Assembly: GCF_029846235.1 (NCBI RefSeq)
Contig: NZ_JARVWP010000002.1
Location: forward strand, 434,001 to 498,000
Direction of reading: 5' to 3'
DNA: 64,000 bases
Source of the DNA: Bradyrhizobium sp. CER78
GTDB lineage: Bacteria; Pseudomonadota; Alphaproteobacteria; Rhizobiales; Xanthobacteraceae
Shown: positions 1 through 8,664 of the stretch, in pieces
Numbering within the stretch: the stretch's first letter is position 1
How the letters are laid out: every line of letters begins with the position of its first letter
The notes under the pieces: generated by a model
What the model saw: the letters and a program-made list of their open reading frames with translations, nothing else
Told to the model about the DNA's origin: nothing
Database searches by the model: none
Made by a program: the position numbers and the translations under genes

Positions 1-1601
1 ACGCCGATCAGCAAATGATACTGTCGCCACGACAGCGAGAGCGGCTGCAGGTTGGCGTCGCGCATATAGGGCGGCATCCGCATGTCATGCAGCTGATCGC
101 GGAAGACACGGGGGTCGCGGAAATGCGGATCGGCCTCCGCGTTGGGCTCGACAGGAATTTCGTGCAGCCGGCCGAACGGCGGCCGGATCACGCGCTCGAC
201 CGCGTCGGCACGTCGGCGCAGGAAGTCGATCAGCACCGCTTCATCCTTCAGCGCCGCATGCACGTGCGTGATCACGGCCGTGTAGGGCAGCGGCAATTCA
301 AAGCCGGCCCCGCTGAACCGCGACGGCGCCTGGGGTGCGAGTATGGGGAGACGATCGACGTATGGTGTGTCCTGCGCCGTCATGCTCTCCCCGCCGGCGC
401 GCGGCTCGTCGCGACCGGGCGGCCCGACATGCTTGCCGAGACGAACTCGATTCTCCTGCAGCGCGCGGGTGCGGATCGCATCGAGGTTGAACAGACTCGC
501 CGTCTCGAACGCGCGATGGAAGAGATCGACGATCTCCTCCTTGCTGACCTTGAAGGTCTCGGCGTCGACGGTAGGCAGCGGCGGCAGCTCGCGATCGGCG
601 ATGTCGTCGCCGATGCTGAAAAACGGCCGGCGATCGGGCGCAAAATCTGGCGGCGAGCTGAACACCCGCGCGGCGGCGCGGAAGCGCCGGCCGTGCACGG
701 CAAGAGTCGCGACGATCAATCCGTCGCTTGTGTCGTCGACGCAGCCCCAGGACTGGAAATTACCGACGGCGGCACCATCATAGCCATCCTGCGGTTGCGG
801 ATCCTCGAAGTGGCCGTTCATCATGATGTACCTCGACCACACGGTGGCCGGATTGAGGATGCGCCGCTCCAGCGGGACGATCTCATGGACGCGGCCGAAC
901 TGGATTCCGGCGGCCTCGTAAACGCCCGGCATCACCAGCGGCGCAGGTCCGTTGACGGCCGTGGGCGGGCCGTAGACGAGGCCCGCGGGGGGCGTAAAGC
1001 GGACGCGCAGGATGCTGCGGTCGACGCCCCTGCCCTCATCCTTGTTTGGGACCGGCCGTATCACCTGAAAGGTACCAAGTGGGATCGGGCGCTCCGGCCG
1101 CACCAGAGGCTCCTGCCCCGCGGTATGCGGGCTGAACGCCAGCAGTTCTTGCCGGCGGTGATTGTCGCCCGCGACCACGACACGCGCCGAGAAGGCGCAG
1201 GCGGGATCGCCGGCCCGGCGGGCGGCCTTGTGGTTGGCGAGCGTGATCTCATAGGAGACGTTATGCGGCGTGGCGCCGAGGTGCTTCAGCAGGTCGAGCG
1301 TAACCGGGACATCGACAGTTCCGCCCTCGCGCGACTGCATCTTGGCCCACAATTCGAAAAACGGCGCGACCGGCCTGATCCGACCAAGCTCGTCCTTGAA
1401 ATCGATCTCGTCGGGCAGATACGGCGCGACCGAGTCGTCCGGCTCGACGCGCAGCGACAACGCGGGCGTGATGATCGTCTCGTTGGCATCGTGGCGGGTA
1501 TTGGCTTCGGCCCAGGAAAAACTCGCGAGCGGTGCGTCGCTGCTGCCGAGCCGGCCGATCGCCATCGGCGGCAGGAAGAAAAGCTCGAGCATACTGTCCA
1601 C
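1..1601 (-). CDS. Uncharacterised protein, C-terminal part outside the window
   Basis: An uninterrupted minus-strand reading frame of at least 533 codons runs off the left edge. The best start is a GTG at 1601 with a GAGGGGGGA ribosome site 8 nt upstream; an ATG three codons later is less well placed. There is no signal peptide and no membrane segment. Near the N-terminus, PPMAIGRLGSS followed about 60 residues later by FKDELGRIRPVAPFFELW resembles, weakly, the start of LodA/GoxA-type quinoprotein oxidases, but I cannot confirm this and see no catalytic motif. It lies about 100 nt downstream of the FAD oxidase on the same strand, so the two may be co-transcribed. The long plus-strand frame opposite it is a GC-rich shadow. 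Confidence 0.7.
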   Translation of the reverse strand, partial: MDSMLELFFLPPMAIGRLGSSDAPLASFSWAEANTRHDANETIITPALSLRVEPDDSVAPYLPDEIDFKDELGRIRPVAPFFELWAKMQSREGGTVDVPVTLDLLKHLGATPHNVSYEITLANHKAARRAGDPACAFSARVVVAGDNHRRQELLAFSPHTAGQEPLVRPERPIPLGTFQVIRPVPNKDEGRGVDRSILRVRFTPPAGLVYGPPTAVNGPAPLVMPGVYEAAGIQFGRVHEIVPLERRILNPATVWSRYIMMNGHFEDPQPQDGYDGAAVGNFQSWGCVDDTSDGLIVATLAVHGRRFRAAARVFSSPPDFAPDRRPFFSIGDDIADRELPPLPTVDAETFKVSKEEIVDLFHRAFETASLFNLDAIRTRALQENRVRLGKHVGPPGRDEPRAGGESMTAQDTPYVDRLPILAPQAPSRFSGAGFELPLPYTAVITHVHAALKDEAVLIDFLRRRADAVERVIRPPFGRLHEIPVEPNAEADPHFRDPRVFRDQLHDMRMPPYMRDANLQPLSLSWRQYHLLIG

Positions 1602-1700
1602 GGATTTCGTCCCCCCTCAATCGATCAAAATGCCCGCTATAAGCATTCCTCTCGCTGACGCGCGACCCCTGTTGGACGTCTGCGACGCCGCGACACCCAC

Positions 1701-3254
1701 TCAGACCGGGTCTGCCTCCGACTCGATGCCGTCAAGAAGACCGGTCAAAGTGCTGACAGGATCGGCCGCGGACCGGGACGGATCGGCGGAAATGCCTTGG
1801 GCGCTGCGGAAGAATGTTCCCGGATCGTATTTGCGCTTGACCGCCAGCAGGTCATCGAAGACGTCGCCCCAATAGCGCCGCCGATAATCGGTCTGCGCCA
1901 GCCGCGGATAGTTCTGATAGGATTGGCCGTTACAGAAGCGCTCCATGAAGCGCATAAAGCGATCGAGGAACGTAACGGCATCGACACGTTCCGGCTCATT
2001 CATCCAGAACACATCGAGATAGACGTCCATGTCGACGCGGCGGTGCACGAACGCCATGTCGTTCTCGTGACGCTCCGAGATCGCGCCGCCATAGTGCTCC
2101 ATCGCCAGCATGCTCGAATTATTCGGCGTCTCCAGGAACTGCTCGATCACCTCCTGCCAGTCATCCGGCCCGAGCGGCCGTGCCACATATCCGCTCTGCT
2201 TGTCCTCGCGCGCGAGATCCGGGACCTGCGGCAGGTCGGGCGTCGTGCTGACAAGGTGATGCATCATCTCGGCATAGGAGCCGCTGCGGTCGTTAATCCA
2301 TTCGGCACCAGGCACATCGAGCAGCGGCTGCAGCAGCGCCTTGCCACGTTCGGCGGGGCCGACATACATGCCGCGGATGATCAGATACGGCATGTCGCCC
2401 TGCCAGCCGAGGAAGGTCATGTAGCCGAGCTCCTTGGGCGCCTTGCGGGTGAGCTCGCTCTGGATGATCGACAGCAGCCGCGCCGCGCGGACGGTATCGT
2501 CCGAACCCGCGCGCAGCGGCCATTGCAGGCGGAAGGCCCAGACGCTCTTCACCTCGTGCAGCCGGTAGGTGATTTCGAGCAGGATGCCGAAATTGCCGCC
2601 GGTGCCGCCACGTACCGCCCAGAACAGGTCGCGGTTGACCTTGTCGTCGGCGACGACGATGCGCCCGTCGGCAAGCATGACGCGGATCGCCACCACGTTG
2701 TCGCAGTTCAGACCGAAGCAGCGCGAGGTGTAGCCGAAGCCGCCGCCCTGCATGAAACCGGCCACGCAAACATCGTGGCAGCTGCCTCCGGGAACGTGCA
2801 GATGATAGATGTCGAGCGCGGCGTTGAGATGCCCCATATTGGTTCCGGCGCCGACCACGGCCGTGTGTGCCTTGGGATCGACAACGACGTAGCGCAGCCG
2901 GCTGAGGTCGATCACCATGTCGTCGTTGACCGACAGGCCGGCGGTGCTGTGGCCGCCCGAACGCACCGCGACGGTCAGACCGCAGCGCTGCGCAAAGGCG
3001 AGGCACTGGCGAATGTCGGAAAAGACCTCGCAATAGACGATGAGTTGCGGGAAGCTCTGGAAGGCATTGTTGGCGAGCTGACGGTCCTGCTGGTAGCCGG
3101 CGTCGGTCGGCAGGACAATGTCGCCCTGGACCTTCATGGTCAGGGCAGCAAGGTCGTCCTTTGTAAATCGGGGGTCTAAAGAGATTCCACTCGCCCAACC
3201 CTGGACACGAAGCGCCTTCTCCCTCTCCCTGCGCCCCAGCGATTTCATGACCAC
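1701..3254 (-). CDS. FAD-binding oxidoreductase, berberine bridge enzyme family (bicovalent FAD)
   Basis: The protein has 517 residues from GTG 3254; an ATG at 3248 is an equally good start. The N-terminal half is a PCMH-type FAD domain. RSGGHS (His102) is the usual 8-alpha-histidyl FAD site, and Cys159 in GGSCHDVCVAG aligns with the 6-S-cysteinyl site upstream of the GGGFG loop, so bicovalent FAD is likely. The C-terminus has the BBE signature NYPRL...YWG...LLAVKRKYDPGTFF. Family members oxidise sugars, alcohols or alkaloid-like substrates with O2; the substrate here is unknown. There is no signal peptide, so it is probably cytoplasmic. A perfect TGTGA-N6-TCACA palindrome lies about 55 nt upstream. 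Confidence 0.88.
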   Translation of the reverse strand: MVMKSLGRREREKALRVQGWASGISLDPRFTKDDLAALTMKVQGDIVLPTDAGYQQDRQLANNAFQSFPQLIVYCEVFSDIRQCLAFAQRCGLTVAVRSGGHSTAGLSVNDDMVIDLSRLRYVVVDPKAHTAVVGAGTNMGHLNAALDIYHLHVPGGSCHDVCVAGFMQGGGFGYTSRCFGLNCDNVVAIRVMLADGRIVVADDKVNRDLFWAVRGGTGGNFGILLEITYRLHEVKSVWAFRLQWPLRAGSDDTVRAARLLSIIQSELTRKAPKELGYMTFLGWQGDMPYLIIRGMYVGPAERGKALLQPLLDVPGAEWINDRSGSYAEMMHHLVSTTPDLPQVPDLAREDKQSGYVARPLGPDDWQEVIEQFLETPNNSSMLAMEHYGGAISERHENDMAFVHRRVDMDVYLDVFWMNEPERVDAVTFLDRFMRFMERFCNGQSYQNYPRLAQTDYRRRYWGDVFDDLLAVKRKYDPGTFFRSAQGISADPSRSAADPVSTLTGLLDGIESEADPV

Positions 3255-3308
3255 CCTGCCCCCGTACCTGCCAATTAGCCTACATCATCCGCAAGTCGGC
3301 CGAAACAG

Positions 3309-3324
3309 TGTGAACCAGCTCACA
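3309..3324. promoter_or_regulatory. CRP/FNR-type operator upstream of the FAD oxidase
   Basis: TGTGAACCAGCTCACA is a perfect TGTGA-N6-TCACA inverted repeat, the classical CRP half-site arrangement, 55 nt before the GTG of the oxidase gene on the minus strand. It is flanked by further partial symmetry (AG...TT). Which Crp/Fnr paralogue binds cannot be told from the sequence. Confidence 0.55.
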
Positions 3325-3760
3325 TTGTCCAAATCATTTTCGCCGGTCTGCGATGCAGCTACGTCGCGACTGTCCATTTTTCGAATTTCAATGCCTTCGC
3401 GCGCCCAGTGATCGGCAGGCTCGACTGCGGCAGGACCAATACGCCATGGCCCCGCGCCCGCTCAATCATCGACGCGGTCGCAGTCAGTGCCAGGGCGATC
3501 CGGATTACGACGGAGGCATCCGGATTAAGCTTGCAATTTCCTCCCATCGCCCTGTTCAAAACAGGCCGTCGAGGACCGGGTGAAGCGGTGACTTAAGGGG
3601 TCCTGCTGGCTCGAAATTGGCCTTTTGCAGGTTCGTAGTAAGAACGCCTTTCCCGGATAACGGCCCTAGTGACAAAAAATCGCAGGTGGGGGCCCGGGTG
3701 GCGAACGACAGAATCAAAAATTTATTTTTTTAATATTTTCAGACGATTACTCGAAAAACC

Positions 3761-3788
3761 TGGCGGAGAGAGTGGGAGTCAAACCCAC
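3761..3788 (-). pseudogene. 3' remnant of a tRNA-Ser gene
   Basis: Read on the minus strand, a 5-bp T-stem GTGGG/CCCAC encloses a loop TTTGACT. It is followed by TCTCTCC, discriminator G and an encoded CCA. Acceptor strand and G73 are those of tRNA-Ser. No matching GGAGAGA 5' strand, D-arm or anticodon arm is found within 150 nt, so it is not a complete tRNA. Tyrosine recombinases of integrative elements commonly leave such 3' fragments at the distal end of an insertion. Confidence 0.5.
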
Positions 3789-3890
3789 GAATATCGATCG
3801 TTCCACATCGAACAACTGAGACTGCTCGTAAGCACTCGCCCGCCTCAGGCCCTCGGAAATTCAGACTCTGCACATGCACTGTGACAAGAT

Positions 3891-3926
3891 TTTTCTTGAT
3901 CTCCCGGTGCACACGTCGTGCACACG
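3891..3926 (+). repeat. 36-nt direct repeat, left copy
   Basis: This stretch matches 15564-15599 in 35 of 36 positions (the difference is C versus T at position 20). It contains two GTGCAC hexamers or near-hexamers separated by 5 nt. The two copies bracket the whole catabolic locus 4273-15391 in the same orientation. Outside the 36 nt the flanks differ. Confidence 0.85.
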
Positions 3927-4272
3927 GCGTCATCTAGAATGACGTTAAGCCTGAAGTTACCTATGTTTCTGGTCATGTCTATCGCCAGAAAAAACGCGCG
4001 GCATTCCACTGAAGAGCGCGCGGCAGTTTGTCAAAAAATACGGTGTTATCATGCCGCACACAGCGCCCGATGGTCGTCGTGCCGCAGCCGCGGATGCTGG
4101 TAGTCTCGTCGAGCGGTAGCCCCGTTGGTGGTCGCCTGTTTGCGTCCACGCATCTCTAGAAATTATCGCGCTTGATGCTTCTCGCAGAAAGTTTCATCCT
4201 CGATGACGCGGACTCCTTCCACTCGGCGCAGGTGTGCGGCGCTTCGCGCGACGCGTCCTCAACGCAAGGGCA

Positions 4273-5298
4273 TTAGCGCGCGGCTTCGAATCCGCCGAGC
4301 ACCGCCGTCAGATTGGCGCCGAGGATGTCGGAGAGATAGCCGCCCTCCTGGACCAGCACCGTCGGCAGTCCGAAACGCGCCAGCGCCTCGCCGATCCGGC
4401 GGAAGCCGTTGGTGGTAACGGCGAGGCCCGCCAGCGGGTCCTTTTCGGAGGCGTCGAGACCGAGCGCAACCACAAGCGCGGTCGGCGCAAAGGAGCGGAT
4501 CGCGCGCTCCGCCGCCGCCAGCGCCTTCATGTAGTCGTCGTCGCCGGTGCCTCTCGCCAGCGGAATGTTGAGATTGGCGCCGAGGCCGGGTCCGGCGCCG
4601 CGCTCATGCGCGTGGCCCCAGACGAACGGATAGAAGAACGACGGATCGGCGTGGATCGAGACCGTGAAGACATCCGGCCGCTCGTAGAAGATGCCCTGCG
4701 TGCCGTTGCCGTGATGCACGTCGACATCGAGGATCGCGACGCGCTCATGCTTCTGGCGCAGATGCTCGGCCGCGATCGCGCTGTTGTTGAGGAAGCAGAA
4801 GCCGCCGGCCATGTCGCGATAGGCATGGTGACCCGGCGGACGGCACAGCGCGTAAACCGCATCCTCGCCGTCCAGCACCATCTGCGCGGCGGTGACCGCG
4901 ACGTCGCTCGAGGCGCAGGCGCCGGCCCAGGTGCCCTTGCCGATCGGCGCTGCGGTGTCCGCCGTGTGCCAGCCGAGCTTGCCGACGATATGGGTCGGAT
5001 AGGTGGCGGCGTTGCGCACCGGGTGGATGTTCGCGATCATCTCCGGCCCGGCATCGCCGAGCGCGGTCCACGCATCCCAGGCCTCGGCGAGAAAGCTCAG
5101 ATATTCCGGACTGTGCACGCGGGCGCGCGGCCCCTGCCCGAATTTGGTCGGCTCGATCAGCGTGTGTTTGCCGGCCGTCAGGCCTGCCAGCAGGCGATCG
5201 GCGCGCTCGGGCTGCTCGGTGGTGCGCTGAACCACGCCGCGGACCAGGAAGAACTGCGGATCATGGCTGCGGTGCAGATCACTGTAGACGGCCTTCAC
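4273..5298 (-). CDS. Histone-deacetylase-family protein, acetylpolyamine amidohydrolase-like
   Basis: 341 residues, the same length I recall for Mycoplana AphA. Zinc-dependent deacetylase motifs are intact: RPPGHHA (His157/His158), GGFCFLNN, DVDVHHGNGTQ (Asp193 and His195 as zinc ligands), GLDASEKDP (Asp282, third ligand) and EGGY (Tyr321, transition-state tyrosine). The family removes acetyl groups from small N-acetylated amines such as acetylputrescine or acetylcadaverine in the cytoplasm. Start is GTG 5298 with AGGAG 6 nt upstream. It lies 48 nt downstream of the GntR regulator on the same strand and next to the divergent transporter/kinase/PLP operon, so its natural substrate is probably an N-acetylated amine brought in by that operon. 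Confidence 0.88.
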   Translation of the reverse strand: MKAVYSDLHRSHDPQFFLVRGVVQRTTEQPERADRLLAGLTAGKHTLIEPTKFGQGPRARVHSPEYLSFLAEAWDAWTALGDAGPEMIANIHPVRNAATYPTHIVGKLGWHTADTAAPIGKGTWAGACASSDVAVTAAQMVLDGEDAVYALCRPPGHHAYRDMAGGFCFLNNSAIAAEHLRQKHERVAILDVDVHHGNGTQGIFYERPDVFTVSIHADPSFFYPFVWGHAHERGAGPGLGANLNIPLARGTGDDDYMKALAAAERAIRSFAPTALVVALGLDASEKDPLAGLAVTTNGFRRIGEALARFGLPTVLVQEGGYLSDILGANLTAVLGGFEAAR

Positions 5299-5346
5299 GG
5301 GACACTCCTGTTGGATGAATCAGAAAGATCGCAACATCACGCGCTG

Positions 5347-6051
5347 CTATTTCGCCGCCGCCGGCCACGGCGGAATTTCGCGCACCAGCCGTCCGACTTC
5401 GCGCCAGGCATGACCGATGTGATAGTCGACATGCGCGACGATGCGTTCAGGGTGACCGGCCTCGATCGCGGCGAGCACCGGTTCGTGCGTGCGCGCGATC
5501 TCATGCGGATCGTCATAGAGGCGGCCGATCAGGCCGATCACCATGCGCAGCTCGGAGGCGAGATCGTCGAACAGCCGCAGCATCCGCCGGTTGCCGGCGA
5601 TCTCGCAGATCAGGCGATGGAAGCGGTAGTCCTCCTCGACCTGCCGCGCCGGATCGTCGAGATCGGCAGTCTCGTGCAGCACCTCGATCTGCCGGCGCAA
5701 CTTGTCGCGCGTCTCCGGCGTCAGGTTGCGCGCGGCGAGCACTGCGGCATGACGCTCGACGCACAGACGCAGATCGTAGATCTCGTCGATATCATCGGCG
5801 GCGAACTGCCGGACGAAGAAGCCGCGGCGCGGATTGGCTACCAGCAAGCCCTGCTGCTCGAGCAGCCGCGCCGCCTCGCGCACCGGCGCCCGGCTCACCC
5901 CCAGCTCGCGCGCGATGCCGGCTTCGACCACCTTTGATCCCGGCGGCAGCCGCCCCTGAACGATGGCCTCGGTCAGGCGACGGGCGACCTGGCCGACGAG
6001 GTCGGTCTCATTGAGGGCCGGCAAGCCGACCGGAGGGGAAATCGTGCGCAT
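5347..6051 (-). CDS. GntR-family transcriptional regulator, FadR/FCD subfamily
   Basis: About 234 residues from ATG 6051 (an in-frame TTG at 6054 is possible). The N-terminal winged helix (about 20-85) includes VVEAGIARELGVSRAPVREAA, typical of GntR. The C-terminal helical FCD ligand domain carries metal-site features: D in DLRLCVERHAA, H in FHRLICE and the later histidines of HVDYHIGHA. FCD regulators usually bind a small carboxylate or sugar acid and repress the neighbouring catabolic operon. Two identical TTGTCGACAG-type sites lie in the 148-nt divergent promoter region between it and the aldolase-led operon. Confidence 0.92.
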   Translation of the reverse strand: MRTISPPVGLPALNETDLVGQVARRLTEAIVQGRLPPGSKVVEAGIARELGVSRAPVREAARLLEQQGLLVANPRRGFFVRQFAADDIDEIYDLRLCVERHAAVLAARNLTPETRDKLRRQIEVLHETADLDDPARQVEEDYRFHRLICEIAGNRRMLRLFDDLASELRMVIGLIGRLYDDPHEIARTHEPVLAAIEAGHPERIVAHVDYHIGHAWREVGRLVREIPPWPAAAK

Positions 6052-6092
6052 CAAAAGGGTCCGTTTCGACCCTTGTACATTATTTAATCGTC

Positions 6093-6107
6093 GATTGTCG
6101 ACAGTTT
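6093..6107. promoter_or_regulatory. GntR operator, copy 1
   Basis: GATTGTCGACAGTTT has the core TTGTCGACAG, matching the FadR-subfamily pattern T-N-GT-N-AC-N-A. It is identical to the copy 33 nt further right and lies about 40 nt upstream of the regulator's own start. Confidence 0.72.
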
Positions 6108-6125
6108 GATCTTGATCAATTCTTA

Positions 6126-6140
6126 GATTGTCGACAGTTT
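6126..6140. promoter_or_regulatory. GntR operator, copy 2
   Basis: Second identical copy of GATTGTCGACAGTTT, exactly 33 nt (about three helical turns) from the first and 60 nt upstream of the aldolase-family gene. The in-phase pair would suit cooperative dimer binding over both divergent promoters. Confidence 0.72.
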
Positions 6141-6199
6141 AGTGACGCGGGCATTGCAACGCAACAAAAACGGCCCGCGGACAGGGACTAGCAGCAACG

Positions 6200-6973
6200 A
6201 TGACGACGCATGTGCGGCCCGACGCCGTGAAGGACCAGAACCAGCAATTCCGCATCGACCTCGCCGCGGCCTACCGGCTGATCCACCGGCTCGGGCTCGA
6301 TGACAGCATCTACACCCACATCTCGGTGCGGCTGCCCGGCAGCCATGACCGCTTCCTGATCAATCCCTACGGCATGCGCTTCGAGGAGGTGAAGGCGTCC
6401 AACCTCGTCACCGTCGATCTCGACGGCGTCGTGATCGACGATCCGCTCGGGCTCGGCATCAATCCGGCCGGCTTCACCATCCATAGCGCGGTGCATGCGG
6501 CGCGGCCGGACGTCACCTGCGTGCTGCACACCCATACGATGGCCGGCGTCGCGGTGTCCTGCCAGAAGCAAGGCCTGCTGCCGCTCAATCAATGGTCGAT
6601 GCAGTTCACCGGCTGCCTCGCCTATCACGATTACGAAGGCATCGCGCTCGATCTCGACGAACGCGAGCGCCTGGTCGCTGACCTCGGCGCCAAGTTCGTG
6701 ATGGTGCTGCGGAATCACGGCATGCTGACCTGCGGCCGCTCGGTCTCGGAAGCCTTCAAGCTGATGCACAATCTGGAGCGCTCCTGCCGCGCACAGCTTG
6801 CGATCCAGTCCGCCGGCGCCGAAATCGCGCCGCTGTCGGACGCGGTCGCGCACAAGACCGCCGCGCAATACGCAACCTTCTACGACAGCATCGAGACCCA
6901 CGGCGTGCCCGATACCGAGTGGGCGGCCTTCAAGCGCATGCTCGCGCGCACCGATCCGGATTTCGTGAACTAA
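6200..6973 (+). CDS. Class II aldolase/adducin family protein
   Basis: 257 residues, single aldolase II fold. Metal ligands are present: HTH (His110, His112) and RNHG (His173). The usual catalytic Glu of fuculose/ribulose-phosphate aldolases, in a segment such as SE(T/S)..H, is replaced by NPAGFTIHSAVH as in adducin-like members, so carbon-carbon cleavage is not assured; decarboxylation or isomerisation are alternatives. First gene of an eight-gene operon, directly behind the twin GntR operators. Only a weak AGGGA precedes the ATG. Confidence 0.85.
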   Translation: MTTHVRPDAVKDQNQQFRIDLAAAYRLIHRLGLDDSIYTHISVRLPGSHDRFLINPYGMRFEEVKASNLVTVDLDGVVIDDPLGLGINPAGFTIHSAVHAARPDVTCVLHTHTMAGVAVSCQKQGLLPLNQWSMQFTGCLAYHDYEGIALDLDERERLVADLGAKFVMVLRNHGMLTCGRSVSEAFKLMHNLERSCRAQLAIQSAGAEIAPLSDAVAHKTAAQYATFYDSIETHGVPDTEWAAFKRMLARTDPDFVN

Positions 6974-6974
6974 G

Positions 6975-7004
6975 GCGTTTTCAAGCGAAGTGGATACCGG
7001 TTCG
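6975..7004 (+). repeat. Partial intergenic repeat, related to 37194-37223
   Basis: A 30-nt segment GCGTTTTCAAGCGAAGTGG... is the inverse of 37194-37223 with about four mismatches. It fills most of the 69-nt gap between the aldolase-family gene and the binding-protein gene and may affect mRNA stability inside the operon. Confidence 0.65.
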
Positions 7005-7042
7005 GAGCTGCGGCCGGACAAATCGAACAAGAGAGCCTGAAC

Positions 7043-8593
7043 ATGTTGAAACGAGTTCTGTTGAGTCTTTTGGTGGCGAGTGCCCTGAGCACCGCGGCAT
7101 TTGCCGAAGAGCCGAAATCGGGCGGCGTGATCAACGCGGTGATCCAGCCGGAGCCGCCGGGCCTGATGGTCGGCCTCGTGCAGAACGGCCCGACGCAGAT
7201 GGTGGCCGGCAACATCTATGAAGGCCTGCTGCGCTACTCGCCGAAGCTCGAGCCGCTGCCAGGCCTCGCCGAAAGCTGGAGCGTCAGCGAGGACGGCAAG
7301 ATCTACACGTTCAAGCTGCGCAAGGGCGTCACCTGGCACGACGACAAGCCGTTCACCTCGGCCGACGTCGCGTTCTCGATCGATTTCCTCAAGCAGACCC
7401 ACCCGCGCGCCCGCGGCAATCTCGCCCAGCTCGACAAGGTCGAGACGCCCGATGACTACACCGTCGTTTTCACGCTGAAGCAGCCGTTCGGCCCGTTCCT
7501 CGGCATCTTCGAGGTCGGCTCGCTGCCGATGATCCCCAAGCACATCTACGAAGGCACCGACTACAAGACCAATCCGGCGAACAACACCCCTGTTGGTACC
7601 GGCCCCTTCATGTTCAAGGAATGGCAGAAGGGCTCGTTCATCCGCCTGGTCAAGAATCCGAACTACTACATCAAGGGCCTACCTCATCTCGACGAGATCT
7701 ACTGGCACGTGATCCCCGACGCCGCCGCGCGCGCGGTGGCGTTCGAGACCGGCAAGGTCGACGTGCTGCCCGGCGGCTCAGTCGAGAATTTCGATGTGCC
7801 GCGCCTCACCAAGCTGAAGAATGTTTGCGTCACCGGCGCCGGCTGGGAATTCTTCAGCCCGCATTCGTGGCTGTGGCTCAATAACCGGCAGGGCCCGACC
7901 GCGAACAAGAAATTCCGCCAGGCGCTGATGTATGCGATCGATCGCAACTTCGCCAAGGACGTGATCTGGAACGGCCTCGCCAAGGTCGCGACCGGCCCAT
8001 CGGCTTCCACGATCAAGTACTACACCGACAAGGTCACCACCTACGACTACGACCCGGCCAAGGCCAAGGCGCTGCTGAAGGAGGCCGGCTACAAGGGCGA
8101 GAAGGTCCGCCTGCTGCCGTTGCCCTATGGCGAAACCTGGCAGCGCTGGGCTGAAGCCGTGAAGCAGAACCTGCAGGACGTCGGCATCAATGTCGAGATG
8201 ATCGCAACCGATGTGCCCGGCTGGAACCAGAAGGTCGCCGACTGGGATTACGACATCGCCTTCACCTATCTCTATCAGTATGGCGATCCCGCGCTCGGCG
8301 TCGGCCGCAACTACATCTCGAGCCAGATCTCCAAGGGCTCGCCGTTCAACAACGTCGAAGGCTATTCGAACCCCGAGATCGATCAGCTGTTCGCCGACGG
8401 CGCCACCGCCTTCCCCGACTCCAAGCGCGAGGACATCTACCTCAAGGCGCAGAAGATCCTGACCGACGACGTGCCGGTGGCCTGGCAGCTCGAGCTCCAG
8501 TTCCCGACCATCACCCGTTGCAACGTCAAGAACCTCGTCACGACGGCGATCGGCGTCAACGACGGCTTCCGCGACGCCTGGCTCGACAAGTAA
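7043..8593 (+). CDS. ABC transporter substrate-binding protein, peptide/nickel/opine class (SBP_bac_5)
   Basis: 516 residues with a Sec signal peptide (MLKRVLLSLLVASALSTAAFA, cleavage after about 21). The mature part has the family-5 layout: N-terminal YEGLLRYSPKLEPLPGLAESW, FKLRKGVTWHDDKPFTSADV, PVGTGPFMFKEWQKGSFIRL, then KFRQALMYAIDR. It should capture the substrate in the periplasm for the two permeases and ATPase encoded next. The family carries oligopeptides, opines, amino sugars or other amine-rich solutes; the neighbouring deacetylase and kinase suggest an acylated amine. Confidence 0.93.
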   Translation: MLKRVLLSLLVASALSTAAFAEEPKSGGVINAVIQPEPPGLMVGLVQNGPTQMVAGNIYEGLLRYSPKLEPLPGLAESWSVSEDGKIYTFKLRKGVTWHDDKPFTSADVAFSIDFLKQTHPRARGNLAQLDKVETPDDYTVVFTLKQPFGPFLGIFEVGSLPMIPKHIYEGTDYKTNPANNTPVGTGPFMFKEWQKGSFIRLVKNPNYYIKGLPHLDEIYWHVIPDAAARAVAFETGKVDVLPGGSVENFDVPRLTKLKNVCVTGAGWEFFSPHSWLWLNNRQGPTANKKFRQALMYAIDRNFAKDVIWNGLAKVATGPSASTIKYYTDKVTTYDYDPAKAKALLKEAGYKGEKVRLLPLPYGETWQRWAEAVKQNLQDVGINVEMIATDVPGWNQKVADWDYDIAFTYLYQYGDPALGVGRNYISSQISKGSPFNNVEGYSNPEIDQLFADGATAFPDSKREDIYLKAQKILTDDVPVAWQLELQFPTITRCNVKNLVTTAIGVNDGFRDAWLDK

Positions 8594-8664
8594 CGACGTA
8601 TCCCGCTGCGGCGCCATCCAGCGCCGCGGTTTCTGCCGTTTCCTCGAACGCAACGACCTCAGCC

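Larger units (their letters stand above)
3325..4272. other. 948-nt gene-free stretch
   Basis: Frames here are short, do not resemble known families, and composition is more AT-rich than the neighbourhood (for example 3715-3760). It contains a tRNA-Ser 3' remnant at 3761-3788 and one copy of a 36-nt repeat at 3891-3926. I see no other gene. It looks like degraded mobile-element junction DNA. Confidence 0.6.

Noticed and set aside
15..1658. Plus-strand 547-codon open frame
   Set aside because: Arg-rich, low-complexity translation opposite a better minus-strand gene with GC-rich third positions; antisense shadow.
3761..3880. Complete tRNA-Ser on the minus strand
   Set aside because: Only the T-arm, 3' acceptor strand and CCA are present; no GGAGAGA 5' strand or anticodon arm could be found.
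3739..3933. 64-codon minus-strand frame spanning the tRNA remnant and the 36-nt repeat
   Set aside because: No start signal and it runs through non-coding landmarks; the similarity with the other 36-nt copy ends abruptly, so it is not a shared protein.
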